A stretch of 64,000 bases of DNA from Stenotrophomonas sp. SAU14A_NAIMI4_8 (GCF_003086695.1 NZ_CP025999.1:3424344-3488343), one strand, 5' to 3'. Shown: positions 54,522 to 63,870, counted from the first letter of the stretch. Program-made: numbers and translations. Notes: generated by a model not told the origin, from the sequence alone.

Positions 54522-55118
54522 TCAGGGCAGCTGGGTGCGCACCCGGGCGAAGCGGCGCAGGTCGTGCAGCTGGCCGCGCTTGTACACCGCGCAACGGGCC
54601 GTGCCCTCTTCGCTGAAGCCGTTGGCCAGCAGCACGCGGGCCGAGCCTTCGTTGAAATCGAGGACCTCGGCCTGCAGCCTGAACAGGCGCAGCTCGTCCA
54701 TCACCCAGGGCACGAACAGGGCCACCACGCGGGTCATCACGCCCTGCCCCCAATGCGCCCTTCCCAGCCAATACCCCAACTCGGCACTGTGCCCGCGTTC
54801 TGCGCTGCCCGGCTGGGCGCCCACGCTGCCGCAGGCCTGGCCGTCGATTTCAATGGCCAGGTTCAGCGTGCTGGCCGCCAGCACGCGGCCGGCCAGGAAG
54901 GCCAGGCCGTCGTCGCGGGTGTAGGGGTACGGGAAGCGATCGCGCAGGCCACGCGAAACCTCGGGGTCGTTGGCGTGCTGCAGCAGCGATTCCAGGTCGT
55001 TGGGGTGCCAGGGACGCAGTCGGAAGCCTGGGCCTTCGAGGTGCGGGGTCAGCGCCCTTTCCCGTTGGGAAAGGGATCCGACCCCGTCCGGCACCCCGCC
55101 GCTGTGCCGGTCAGGCAT
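54522..55118 (-). CDS. GNAT-family N-acetyltransferase with repeat-encoded N-terminus
   Basis: The 198-residue protein is of the RimJ/RimL-type GNAT group: GFRLRPWHPNDLESLLQHANDPEVSRGL near 31 is the usual start, ELGYWLGRAHWGQGVMTRVVALFV near 115 holds the acetyl-CoA-binding site and NEGSARVLLANGFSEEG near 159 is conserved. Target is unknown. The ATG at 55118 overlaps the RND permease stop by 8 bp. Residues about 12-25 (GVGSLSQRERALTP) are encoded by a hairpin repeat at 55045-55085, so a repeat has been built into the coding sequence, in a frame different from that in the DCC gene. Confidence 0.85.
   Translation of the reverse strand: MPDRHSGGVPDGVGSLSQRERALTPHLEGPGFRLRPWHPNDLESLLQHANDPEVSRGLRDRFPYPYTRDDGLAFLAGRVLAASTLNLAIEIDGQACGSVGAQPGSAERGHSAELGYWLGRAHWGQGVMTRVVALFVPWVMDELRLFRLQAEVLDFNEGSARVLLANGFSEEGTARCAVYKRGQLHDLRRFARVRTQLP
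55045..55085. repeat. Hairpin repeat inside the GNAT gene
   Basis: GGGGTCAGCGCCCTTTCCC..GGGAAAGGGATCCGACCCC, an inverted repeat read in frame by the acetyltransferase gene. Confidence 0.8.
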
Positions 55119-58100
55119 GGCCGCCGACCGAGGGCGATTCGGCTTCCTGCTTTTCCAGTTCGCGCTTCACCGCTTCGGGCGAACGGGTGTACGGGGCCAG
55201 GCGCGCGTAGAACGCCGGTACCACGAACAGCGACAGGAAGGTGGACAGGGTGACGCCGAAGATGATCACGATGCCGATGGTGCCACGGCTGGCCGAGCCG
55301 GGGCCACCGGCCACCACCAGTGGAACGGCGCCGACCACGGTGGCGATCGAGGTCATCAGGATCGGGCGCAGGCGCACCATGGCCGATTCAATGATCGCCT
55401 GCCGCACGGTGCGCCCGTCATCGCGCAGCTGGTTGGCGAATTCCACGATCAGGATGCCGTTCTTCGCCGCCAGGCCGACCAGCATGACGATGCCGATCTG
55501 ACTGAACAGGTTCACCGTGCCGCCGCTCACCCACAGGCCGACCAGCGCGCCGAGCACGCCCAGCGGCACGGTCAGCATGATGGTGAGCGGATGGATGAAA
55601 CTTTCAAACTGCGCGGCCAGCACCAGGTACACCACCAGCAGGGCCATGGCGAAGGTGAGCAGCACCGCGCCACCGGCGCTCTGGTACTCGCGCGATTCGC
55701 CCTTCCAGTTGATCTGCGCGTACTGCGGCAGTTCTTCGCGGCTGACCTGCTGCGCCCAGGCGATGGCTTCACCCAGCGGATAGCCCGGCGCCAGGCCGGC
55801 GCTGATGGTGATCGAGCGCAGGCGGTTGAAGCGGTTCAGCGTGCCCGCTTCGGCCACTTCGCTCAGCGTGACCAGGTTGGACAGCGGCACCAGTTCGCCG
55901 GAGTTGGCGCGCACGCGGATCGCGGCCAGATCTGCCGGGCTGGCGCGGCCATCGCGGCCGGCCTGCACCAGCACGTCGTACTCTTCGCCGTTGTCGACGA
56001 AGGTGGTGACGCGGCGCGAACCCATCATGGTTTCCAGCGCCGAACCAATGGCAGTGACCGGCACACCCAGGTCGGCCGCACGCTGGCGGTCGATGTTCAC
56101 CCGCATCTGCGGGCGGGTTTCCTTGTAGTCCGAATCGGGGCCGACCAGGCCGGGATTGTCGGCCATGCGCAGCAGGATGCGGTCGCGCCACTGGGCGATT
56201 TCCGCGTATTCCGGCCCGCCCAGCACGATCTGGAACGGCTGCCCGCCACTGCGCACCAGGCCGCCACCGACCTGGGTACGCACGCGCACGCCACGCAGGG
56301 TGTCCAGTTCCTTCTGCAGTTCGTTGGCCACGTCCACGGTGTTTTCGCTGCGCTGACGCCACGGCTGCAGGAACACGCTTACGCGGCCGGTGTGCATTTC
56401 CTCGCTGGCACCGAAGCCGCCGGGCACGCGCGGGTTGGCACGGGCGATGGTCTTGTCGGCGCCCACGTGCGGGGCCAGCAGCGCTTCCACCTGCTGCACC
56501 TGCTGCACGGTGTAGTCGTAGCCGGCGCCTTCGGGGCCATCGATCATGATCTGGAACGAACCGCGGTCTTCGGCCGGCGCCAGTTCCGAGGGCAGGATCT
56601 TCACCAGCCCCCAGGTGGCCAGCAGCGCAGCGGCCATCACCACCAGGTAGATCCAGGTGCGATCGACGTGGTGGTCCAGCACGCGGCCATAGCCGGCGGC
56701 CAGGCGGTCCAGGTTGCGGTTGATGAAGCCATGCAGGCCGCGCGGTGCCTGCCCGGTATGCGGCTTCAGCAGCTTGGAGGCCATCATCGGGGTAAGCGTG
56801 AGGGCCACGAACGCCGACAGCGCCACCGCCGCGGCCAGCGCCACCGCCAGTTCGCGGAACAAGCGCCCGGTATTGCCTTCCAGGAAGCCCACCGGCAGGA
56901 ACACGGCCACCAGCACGGCGGTGGTGGCGATGACCGCGAAGGCGACCTGGGTGGTGCCGCGCTTGGACGCCACCAGCGGTGGCTCGCCCAGGTCGATGCG
57001 GCGCTGCACGTTTTCCACCACCACGATCGCATCGTCCACCACCAGGCCGATACACAGCACCAGCGCCAGCAGGGTGAGCAGGTTGATCGAGAAATCGAAG
57101 GCGTACAGCGCGATGAACGCAGCCACCAGGCACACCGGCACCGTCACTGCCGGAATCAATGCGGCACGGAAGCTGCCCAGGAACAGCCAGATGACCGCCA
57201 GCACCAGCAGCATCGCTTCCACCAGCGTGGCGTACACGCGGTCCACCGCCGCTTCGATGAAGGTGGTGTTGTCGAAGGTGACCACGATCTGGGTGCCTTC
57301 GGGCAGCGTGGCGGCGACCTTTTCTGCTTCAGCGCGCGCGGCGCGGGCCACGTCCAGCGAGTTGGCGGTGGAGGTCTTGACGATGCCCAGGCCCACGCCC
57401 GGTTCGCCGTTGCTGCGGAAATAGGCACGGCGTTCGGCCGAGGCCAGTTCGATCTTGGCCACGTCGCCCATGCGCACCACGTAGCCGTCGGCGCCCTTGC
57501 CCAGCGGGATGGTGGCGAAGTCTTCGGGTTTGACGTAGTTGCGCTCCACGCGCAGGGTGAAATCGCGGTCGGCCGATTCGATGCGGCCGGCCGGCAGTTC
57601 CACGTTCTCGTTGCGCAGGGCGGTTTCCACATCGCCGGTGGTCAGCCCACGCGCGGCCAACTGGTCGCGGTCCAGCCAGATGCGCATGGCATAGCGCTGG
57701 CGGCCACCGATACGTACCTGGGCCACGCCGTCCAGGCTGGAAAAGCGATCGACCACGTAGCGGTCGGCGTAATCGCTCAGTTCCAGCGTGTCCATGGTGG
57801 TGGAGGACATGTTGAACCAGATGATCGGGTCGGCATCGCTTTCCACCTTGGCGATTTCCGGCGGGCGCGCCTCTTCGGGCATGCGGTCGGCCACGCGGCT
57901 GACCGCATCGCGCACGTCGTTGGCGGCCGCTTCGATATCGCGGTTGGAGGTGAATTCGATGCTGACCTGCGAGCGCCCATTGGTGCTGCGCGCGTTGATG
58001 GTGTCGATGCCTTCGATACCGGCCAGCGCGTCTTCCAGCACCTGGGTGATGCGGCTTTCGATGACCGCCGCCGAGGCGCCGGTGTAATCGACCGACACCG

Positions 58101-58236
58101 AGACGATGGGCGGATCGATGGCCGGCAGTTCACGCAGGGTCAGGCGGGTGAAGGACATGATGCCCAGCACCAGCAGCAGCAGGCTCATCACCACGGCAAA
58201 CACCGGCCGCTGGATGGAGATGTCGGAAAGCTTCAT
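55111..58236 (-). CDS. RND-family multidrug efflux permease (HAE1)
   Basis: The 1041-residue inner-membrane pump has the RND layout: MKLSDISIQRPVFAVVMSLLLLVLG (TM1), a large periplasmic loop, TM2-6 with the proton-relay Asp pair in CIGLVVDDAIVVVENVQRR near 397, a second loop and TM7-12. TTPM-type sequence LTLTPMMASKLL near 478 and GxxxGP-type GAVPLVVAGGPGSASRG near 975 are recognisable. It lies immediately after its adaptor (4-bp ATGA overlap); no outer-membrane channel is encoded next to it, so it probably shares one from elsewhere, like several Stenotrophomonas pumps. Which named Sme pump it is cannot be told. Confidence 0.94.
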   Translation of the reverse strand: MKLSDISIQRPVFAVVMSLLLLVLGIMSFTRLTLRELPAIDPPIVSVSVDYTGASAAVIESRITQVLEDALAGIEGIDTINARSTNGRSQVSIEFTSNRDIEAAANDVRDAVSRVADRMPEEARPPEIAKVESDADPIIWFNMSSTTMDTLELSDYADRYVVDRFSSLDGVAQVRIGGRQRYAMRIWLDRDQLAARGLTTGDVETALRNENVELPAGRIESADRDFTLRVERNYVKPEDFATIPLGKGADGYVVRMGDVAKIELASAERRAYFRSNGEPGVGLGIVKTSTANSLDVARAARAEAEKVAATLPEGTQIVVTFDNTTFIEAAVDRVYATLVEAMLLVLAVIWLFLGSFRAALIPAVTVPVCLVAAFIALYAFDFSINLLTLLALVLCIGLVVDDAIVVVENVQRRIDLGEPPLVASKRGTTQVAFAVIATTAVLVAVFLPVGFLEGNTGRLFRELAVALAAAVALSAFVALTLTPMMASKLLKPHTGQAPRGLHGFINRNLDRLAAGYGRVLDHHVDRTWIYLVVMAAALLATWGLVKILPSELAPAEDRGSFQIMIDGPEGAGYDYTVQQVQQVEALLAPHVGADKTIARANPRVPGGFGASEEMHTGRVSVFLQPWRQRSENTVDVANELQKELDTLRGVRVRTQVGGGLVRSGGQPFQIVLGGPEYAEIAQWRDRILLRMADNPGLVGPDSDYKETRPQMRVNIDRQRAADLGVPVTAIGSALETMMGSRRVTTFVDNGEEYDVLVQAGRDGRASPADLAAIRVRANSGELVPLSNLVTLSEVAEAGTLNRFNRLRSITISAGLAPGYPLGEAIAWAQQVSREELPQYAQINWKGESREYQSAGGAVLLTFAMALLVVYLVLAAQFESFIHPLTIMLTVPLGVLGALVGLWVSGGTVNLFSQIGIVMLVGLAAKNGILIVEFANQLRDDGRTVRQAIIESAMVRLRPILMTSIATVVGAVPLVVAGGPGSASRGTIGIVIIFGVTLSTFLSLFVVPAFYARLAPYTRSPEAVKRELEKQEAESPSVGGHA

Positions 58237-59339
58237 CCGCCCTGGCCCTCGGCGGCGGCCGGGGTGGTTTCAGACGGCGCCTGCGCATCGTTGGCGGCGG
58301 CCGCGTTGGATGCCGCCACCTTCAGACCCGGGCGCAGCTTGCCGGTGCCATCGACCACGATGCGCTGCCCCGCCTGCAGGCCCTGGCGGATTTCCACCAC
58401 GCCCGAGCGGCGCGCACCGATCACCACGTCGGCGCGTTCCACCGTGTCGTCGTTCTTCAGCCGGTACACGTACGAATCGCGCCCGACCTGCACCACGGCG
58501 ATTTCCGGCACCACCAGTGCCGGGCGCTCGGGGCGGAACAGGCGCACATCCAGCAGCATGCCGGGACGCAGCGCGTGGTCGGCATTGGCGAAATCGGCGC
58601 GCACGGTCACCGCACGGGTGGCCGGATCGATGCGCGCATCAATGGTGCTCACCTCGCCTTCGAAGGTACGACCGGGCCAGGCCACGCTGGTGGCGCTGAC
58701 CTTGTCGCCCGTGGACAGCGCGGCCAGCTCCACTTCCGGCACCTGGAAATCGACGTGCATGCGCTCGATGTCATCCAGCGTGGCGATGACCGTGGTGGGC
58801 GTGACCAGCGAGCCGGGGCTGACCTGGCGGATGCCGAGCACGCCGGCAAACGGTGCGCGCACGCGGCGGTCACCGATTTCCGACTGCATTTCCGCCACGC
58901 GCGCTTCGGCCGCATCGCGGATCGCTTTCTGCGTGTCCAGCGTGGCACTGGACACCAGGCGCTGGGTGGCCAGTTCACGCTGGCGCTTGTACAGCTGGTC
59001 GGCTTCGGCAAACGTGGCCTGGGCCTGGCTGAGCGCAGCCTGCTGGGCCTGGCCGCGCAGGGTGACGATGGGCGCACCGGCGGCCACCTGCTGGCCGCTT
59101 TCGAAATGCACGCGGTCCACGATCTCGCTGACCTTGGCGGTCACGCTGATCGATTCGCGCGCCTTGGCCGTGCCCAGTGCCTGCAGCGTGTCGTTCCACT
59201 GCGTGGGCTGCACCACCTGCGCGGTGACCGGTACGGCTTCACCCTGCCGGCGTGCGGCAGCCTCCGGCTTGCCTGCACAGCCGGCCAGAAGGGCCAGGCC
59301 GAGGCCAAGGGCCAGGGGGGAAGCGATACGAGCCAACAT
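58233..59339 (-). CDS. RND efflux periplasmic adaptor (membrane fusion) lipoprotein
   Basis: The 368-residue adaptor has a lipoprotein signal ending in the lipobox LLAGC (Cys about 20), a barrel-sandwich hybrid domain (ESISVTAKVSEIVDRVHFESGQQVAAGAPIVTL), a helical hairpin with two long heptad runs (ALSQAQATFAEADQLYKRQREL, SATLDTQKAIRDAAEARVAE) and C-terminal beta-barrel/membrane-proximal domains (PGRTFEGEVSTIDARIDPATRAV). It overlaps the permease by ATGA, showing translational coupling. ATG 59339 was chosen because it gives a standard signal peptide. An Ala/Pro-rich tail follows the last domain. Confidence 0.94.
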   Translation of the reverse strand: MLARIASPLALGLGLALLAGCAGKPEAAARRQGEAVPVTAQVVQPTQWNDTLQALGTAKARESISVTAKVSEIVDRVHFESGQQVAAGAPIVTLRGQAQQAALSQAQATFAEADQLYKRQRELATQRLVSSATLDTQKAIRDAAEARVAEMQSEIGDRRVRAPFAGVLGIRQVSPGSLVTPTTVIATLDDIERMHVDFQVPEVELAALSTGDKVSATSVAWPGRTFEGEVSTIDARIDPATRAVTVRADFANADHALRPGMLLDVRLFRPERPALVVPEIAVVQVGRDSYVYRLKNDDTVERADVVIGARRSGVVEIRQGLQAGQRIVVDGTGKLRPGLKVAASNAAAANDAQAPSETTPAAAEGQGG

Positions 59340-59563
59340 GCACAGTCCTGATTGATCCACGGCCGCCGAGTGTAGGCACCGCCCCATGAAATCGGTATGT
59401 GCCAAGCGTTTACCGGCGTGAAACCTGCCGCGCGATAGCGCCGGGAACCCGTTCCATGCAAGGGTTGCCGCCGTGGTGTCGGCGTATGTCGGGATGTATC
59501 CAGCGCGCCCGCACCTGCCGGCGCCATCGTACAGTCAAACCTGCCTGGCTGAGGGCGCCAGGC

Positions 59564-59588
59564 GGGGGTCGGCCCTGGCGGGGTCCGA
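59564..59588 (+). terminator. Terminator-like hairpin with T7 run, plus strand
   Basis: GGGGTCGG pairs with CCGACCCC (about 59564-59592, loop includes CCTGGCGGGGT), followed by GTTTTTTTG on the plus strand. It looks like a shortened hairpin repeat that has gained a T-run. No plus-strand gene precedes it, as all neighbours are minus-strand. A plus-strand transcript starting near the RND promoter could end here. Confidence 0.5.
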
Positions 59589-59637
59589 CCCCGTTTTTTT
59601 GCCCGGTGCATGGGTAGCGCCGGGCATTCCCTGCGGA

Positions 59638-61704
59638 TCAATACCGGTAGTTCACCTTCATCCACAGGCTGCGCCCGGGCTCGTTGATGCGTACCGGATC
59701 GGCCGGGAAACCGAAGTCGGCGCTGCCGGCCAGGTTCAGGTGTTCGCTGTAGGCGCGATCAAACAGATTGTCCACGCCGGCACTGAGCTGCAGTTGCGTG
59801 CTGAAGCGATAGGCCGCATTGAGCGCGAAGGTGGCAAAGCCCGCGCTGGGGCCCAGATCCTGCGCCACCACATTGCCCTGCCCTGTCGCCACCCGGTGCT
59901 GGGCGGTGACCGCACGCAGCAGGGCGCCCGCGCTCCAGCGCTGGCCCTGCCAGTCGGCGCTCAGGCGCGCTTCCAGCGGCGGCGTCTGCGGCAGCGGGCG
60001 GTGTGCATCGCGGTTCTCGCCCCAGGCATACGCCAGGGTACTGCCCAACGACCACTGCTCGTCCAACTGCAGTTTCAGCCCGGCTTCGGCACCGGCAATG
60101 CGTGCGTCGATGTTGTCGGCCTGGCTGCTGCTGCCCATCATGCCGCCACTGCGGTAGGTGAACAGGATGTAGTCCTGGATCTGCCCGGCGTAGGCCGACA
60201 CCCAGGCCTGCACCCGCGGCCCGTTGTACTGCAGGCCCACGTCGAGCTGAGTGGTGCGTTCGGGCTGGATGCCAGCGAAGGCATTCACGCTGCCGGCCGG
60301 CCCGGCATCGGGCGAGAACAGCTCCCAGTAGTCCGGCATGCGCTCGCTGTGGCCGAGGCCCGCGTAGGCGGTCAGGCCCTGGGCCAGGTCCTGTTCGTAG
60401 CGCAGGAAGCCGCTGCCCAGCCACTGCCGGCGTTGCTGCCCGGCCGTGGGGTTGGGCATGTCCATCATCATGCCGCTGATCTGCGCGCGCGTATCGCGCA
60501 CGCGCGCACGGTCGATGCGCAGGCCGCTGATCCAGCGCTGCGCGGTGTCGGCGCCCAGGGTCAGTTCGGTGAACACGCCCTGCCGCTCGAAGTCGGCATC
60601 ACGGCTCCAGGCCGCGTTCTGGTAGGTGTTGCGGCCCATGCCCACGCGGCCGCGGTGGCGGCTGTCTTCGGCATCCACGCCGGCCACCAGCTGCACGTCC
60701 TGCCAGCGCCATTCGGAACTGATGCGCCCACCCTGGGTACGCCGGTCGACATTGGAGGCCATCGGCATGGGCATGCTGCTGTGCGGATTGGGCGTGCGCA
60801 GCGTGTAGTTGTCCATCACGTGGTCGGCTTCGTTGTAGTACACGTTGGCCTGCAACGTGTCCCACGCGCCGGGCAGGTTGCGCTTCTCGAAGCGCGCACC
60901 GAAGGTGGTGCGTTCGAAGGCAGCACCGTCCATGCCACGACCGGCATAGCGCGCGATGGCATCGCCGGCACCGGCGGACACTTCCAGCAGCGTATCGGCA
61001 TCGGGCGTCCAGCCCAGCGCCACATCGCCGTTCCACTTGCGCCATTTCGAGGGCACGACATCGCCATGACCGTCCTTGTAGTCGTCCGCTTCTGAACGGT
61101 TGCCGCTGGCGCGCACATAGCCGCTGGGATTGCCCACGGTCAGGTCCAGCACCTGGTCGTTGCGGTTGCGCGAGCCGACCAGCGCACTGGCATCGGCGCG
61201 CAGGCCCGGCGCCTCGAAGCGCGGCGTATCACGTTCGAAACGGATGGTGCCGGCCGAGGCACCCGCGCCCCAGCGCACGCTCTGCGGGCCCTTGATGATG
61301 GTCAGCCGGTCGAAGCTTTCCGGCGCGATGTAGGACAGCGGATTGTCCATGCGCGAGGGGCACGCGCCGATCAGGTTGCCATCGTTGCTGAGGATGTTCA
61401 GGCGCGACCCGAACATGCCGCGCAGCACCGGGTCGCCATTGGTGCCGCCGTTGCGGATGGCGGAGAAACCAGGAACGGTCTTCAGGTAATCGGCGCCATC
61501 ACTGGCCGGCACCGGCTGCCGCGGCAGCCGCGGATCGGTCACCCAGTGCAGTGGCGAAGACGGGGCGGCGGCAGTCACCACCAAGGTATCGAGGGTGCGC
61601 GCTTCATCAGCGGGCGCGGCATGGGCCAGCGAAGCGGCCACGGCGAGGCCGAGGGCAACCGGCAGGCGCGCGGACGCGCCCGCGGGGCGGGACAGGTTTT
61701 TCAT
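59638..61704 (-). CDS. TonB-dependent copper receptor (OprC/NosA-like)
   Basis: The 688-residue outer-membrane receptor has a signal peptide (RLPVALGLAVAASLAHA) and the TonB box-like ARTLDTLVVTAAAP. The plug domain follows (DYLKTVPGFSAIRNGGTNGDPVLRGMFGSRLNILSNDGN near 90, then RLTIIKGPQSVRWGAGASAGTIRFER), then a 22-strand barrel ending VNYRY. Met-rich loops (NPHSSMPMPMASN, GMMMDMPNP, SGGMMGSSS) and the CPSRMDN element match copper receptors. ATG 61704 is preceded by GGAG-like sequence (CTGGAGTTG). It follows a DUF2946-type gene by 71 bp, an association known for copper uptake operons. Confidence 0.92.
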   Translation of the reverse strand: MKNLSRPAGASARLPVALGLAVAASLAHAAPADEARTLDTLVVTAAAPSSPLHWVTDPRLPRQPVPASDGADYLKTVPGFSAIRNGGTNGDPVLRGMFGSRLNILSNDGNLIGACPSRMDNPLSYIAPESFDRLTIIKGPQSVRWGAGASAGTIRFERDTPRFEAPGLRADASALVGSRNRNDQVLDLTVGNPSGYVRASGNRSEADDYKDGHGDVVPSKWRKWNGDVALGWTPDADTLLEVSAGAGDAIARYAGRGMDGAAFERTTFGARFEKRNLPGAWDTLQANVYYNEADHVMDNYTLRTPNPHSSMPMPMASNVDRRTQGGRISSEWRWQDVQLVAGVDAEDSRHRGRVGMGRNTYQNAAWSRDADFERQGVFTELTLGADTAQRWISGLRIDRARVRDTRAQISGMMMDMPNPTAGQQRRQWLGSGFLRYEQDLAQGLTAYAGLGHSERMPDYWELFSPDAGPAGSVNAFAGIQPERTTQLDVGLQYNGPRVQAWVSAYAGQIQDYILFTYRSGGMMGSSSQADNIDARIAGAEAGLKLQLDEQWSLGSTLAYAWGENRDAHRPLPQTPPLEARLSADWQGQRWSAGALLRAVTAQHRVATGQGNVVAQDLGPSAGFATFALNAAYRFSTQLQLSAGVDNLFDRAYSEHLNLAGSADFGFPADPVRINEPGRSLWMKVNYRY

Positions 61705-61775
61705 GCAGACAACTCCAGGGTACGCACGCGCGCACGGCGCCCGGTCAGGCGTCGTGCGGCGGATTGAATGGGAAC

Positions 61776-62213
61776 TCAGCGGACGATGGAGCGCAGCGGT
61801 GGGCCACGCGCGGCATGCGCGGGCCAGTGTTGGGGGGGCAGCAGGGGCAGCAGCGGCGCGAACAGCACGCGCGGCCGCCACAGCAGCGGCACCAGCAGCA
61901 GCGCCACGGCCAGCCACGGCAGCAGGCGCATGGCAAGCACGCAGTACTCGCAGGCCTCGCCGTGCATGGCATGCGGATCGGCCGGCGGGGTTGAATCCGG
62001 TTGCGCATGCAGCGCGCCGTGTTCTTCAGCCATGCTGCCGTGATGCATATGAGCGTGCATGGCCGGCGACATCTGATCCATCTGCGCATGCGCAGGCGCA
62101 TGATGCTCAGGCGCCTGCAGCGCGCGGCTGACCAGCGGCGCAAGCACCATCAGCAGCGTTGCCACGAAGGCAAGCTGCAGCAGGAGGCATTGCGGGCGCG
62201 ACAAGCGGTTCAC
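61776..62213 (-). CDS. DUF2946-type protein, copper-linked
   Basis: The 145-residue protein has an N-terminal hydrophobic segment (LLLQLAFVATLLMVLAPLVSRAL), a His/Met-rich middle (HHAPAHAQMDQMSPAMHAHMHHGSM, then PADPHAMHGEACEYCVLAMRLL) and a second hydrophobic segment (LLPWLAVALLLVPLLW). CEYC and the metal-binding His/Met run suggest copper handling in the periplasm. The gene starts with GTG 62213; further upstream the frame enters an unrelated repeat. It lies upstream of the copper receptor in the same direction and is probably in the same operon. DUF2946 is assigned from the layout and the CxxC motif. Confidence 0.75.
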   Translation of the reverse strand: MNRLSRPQCLLLQLAFVATLLMVLAPLVSRALQAPEHHAPAHAQMDQMSPAMHAHMHHGSMAEEHGALHAQPDSTPPADPHAMHGEACEYCVLAMRLLPWLAVALLLVPLLWRPRVLFAPLLPLLPPQHWPAHAARGPPLRSIVR

Positions 62214-62277
62214 CGCGCTAGTGTAGAGCCCGGTCCAGGGTTGGCCGTGCGACGAACCGTCGCAGGTGTTGGGGGTG

Positions 62278-62880
62278 TTTTGGCAGGGCTGCGCCCTGCA
62301 CCCGCTCAATGCAACGTCAACGTCAACGTCAACGTCAAAAGCGTGCATTCCGTGGGATGGCGGGGTGGGTCCGGTTGCGGGGGACGCCGTAAACCCCCAG
62401 TCCGGCCCAGCCGCTGGCGGCTGTGCGTTCGGGCGCTTGCGAAGCAGTGCTTCGCAAGCAAAGCGCCCTCACCCATGGGGGCTTAGCCGCGCCATCCATG
62501 GCGCGGATACCCCCGCAACCGGACCCACCCCGCCTTCGACAGTTGGCCGCGATCTGGCGGAACGGCACGGCGCTCTGCCCCGGTAGGTGTCGACCTTGGT
62601 CGACACGGATGAATCCATTCGATATCTGACAGATGTGTCGACCAAGGTCGACACCTACCAGAGCAAGATGCGGTTCCGGCAGATCGCGGGGGACTGTCAG
62701 AGGCGGGGCGGTGTGGGTGGGCGGGACCGCAGGCGCCATGGATGGCGCCTACGAGCCACAGGGACGTACTTGCGGCGTCCCCGCACTCCGACACCGCCCC
62801 GCCATCCCACGGAATGCCGCTTTTGACGTTGAAGTTGACGTTGACGTTGAGCGGGTGCAGGGCGCAGCCCTGCAACGCCC
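62278..62880. repeat. Long inverted-repeat composite with AACGTC tandem repeats and GTAG palindromes
   Basis: Left arm (62282-62400) GGCAGGGCTGCGCCCTGCAC, CCGCTCAATGCAACGTC then four AACGTC units, ATTCCGTGGGATGGCGGGGT..; right arm (62765-62876) holds the reverse complement with three or four AACGTC-type units. Inner copies of the GGCGGGGTGGGTCCGGTTGC block recur at 62500-62535 and 62701-62740, with CGCCATCCATGGCGC palindromes. An opposed pair of GTAG palindromes lies at 62583-62606 and 62635-62658. No gene is seen in 62214-62886. Confidence 0.85.
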
Positions 62881-62886
62881 CTCCCC

Positions 62887-63870
62887 TTAGACCGTGATGG
62901 TCTGGGTCAGCGATTCCCAGGTGGGCGGCTGCGGCCACGCGGCGGCCTGGTTGCCGTCCAGCACCCGGCGCAGGTCGCGCGGATCGATCTGCGGGGCCAG
63001 CACGTGTACCAGTTCCAACGCGTAATCGCGCAGCACGCGATCGCGCGGCAGCACCGCCCACGCAATGCATTCGGTGATCGGCTCCGGCGCCGGCCACGAC
63101 TTCAGATCTTCGTCGTAGGCACTGACCGCCATCTCCGCCAGCAAGCCCACGCCCAGACCGGTGCGCACATAGGTCTTGATCAGGTCCGCATCCAGCGCCG
63201 TCAGTGCCAGATCGGGCACCAGCCCCTGCGCGGCGAACGCACGCTGCAGCGACGAATTCGGGCGCGTGGACGATTCGTAGCTGATCAACGGCTGGCGCGC
63301 CAACGCGGCCAGGTCCGGCGCGCGGCCGGCGCGGTCCAGCGGATGACCCTTGGGCACCACCACCAGACGGCGCCAGCGGAACAACGGCACGGCAATGCCG
63401 TCGGTTGGTTCGCTGCCGGCGGTACTGATGATGGCGATATCGGCATCGCCCTGGTTGAGCCGGTCCAGCGCATCGGCTTCGCCGGCCTGCTGCAGATGCA
63501 CGCTTACCTGCGGGTACGCCTGTTTGATCGCCGCCACCGCCGGCGGCAGCACGAAGCGCGCCTGGGTGTGGGTGGTGGTCAGGATCAGCTGGCCCTGGCT
63601 TTCGCGGCGCTGGTTGGCGGCATAGGTGCGGATGTTGTTGGCCTCGGCCAGCACCGCGCGGGCGCGGGTGATGACCTCGGTTCCGGCCGGGGTGACCGAT
63701 TCCAGGCTGCGCCCCTTGCGCACGAACAACAGGAAACCCAGCTCGTCCTCCAGCTGCTTGAGCTGCTTGGACAGACCGGGCTGGGTGGCGTGCACGCGCG
63801 AGGCGGCGAGCGTGATGTTCAGCTCGGCATCGGCGATGGCGACCAGGTAGCGCAGCTGGGTGAGCGTCAT
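62887..63870 (-). CDS. cysB: LysR-type transcriptional regulator, CysB-like
   Basis: The 327-residue regulator starts MTLTQLRYLVAIADAELNIT and has the HTH (about 17-48) with AASRVHATQPGLSKQLKQLEDELGF, close to CysB/Cbl proteins (TSQPGISKQVRMLEDELG in E. coli). The effector domain has GQLILTTTHTQARFVLPPAV near 93, typical of CysB. CysB controls cysteine synthesis and sulfate assimilation using N-acetylserine as effector. Start ATG 63870 fits the family N-terminus. The 130 bp between it and the window end hold its promoter and possibly a divergent cys gene. The upstream frame (17 more codons) is rejected. Confidence 0.88.
   Translation of the reverse strand: MTLTQLRYLVAIADAELNITLAASRVHATQPGLSKQLKQLEDELGFLLFVRKGRSLESVTPAGTEVITRARAVLAEANNIRTYAANQRRESQGQLILTTTHTQARFVLPPAVAAIKQAYPQVSVHLQQAGEADALDRLNQGDADIAIISTAGSEPTDGIAVPLFRWRRLVVVPKGHPLDRAGRAPDLAALARQPLISYESSTRPNSSLQRAFAAQGLVPDLALTALDADLIKTYVRTGLGVGLLAEMAVSAYDEDLKSWPAPEPITECIAWAVLPRDRVLRDYALELVHVLAPQIDPRDLRRVLDGNQAAAWPQPPTWESLTQTITV

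Noticed and set aside
54970..59355. A 1461-codon plus-strand open frame opposite the RND pump genes
   Set aside because: It is antisense to well-supported RND adaptor and permease genes; its product is His/Arg/Gln-rich low-complexity sequence typical of GC-rich antisense frames.
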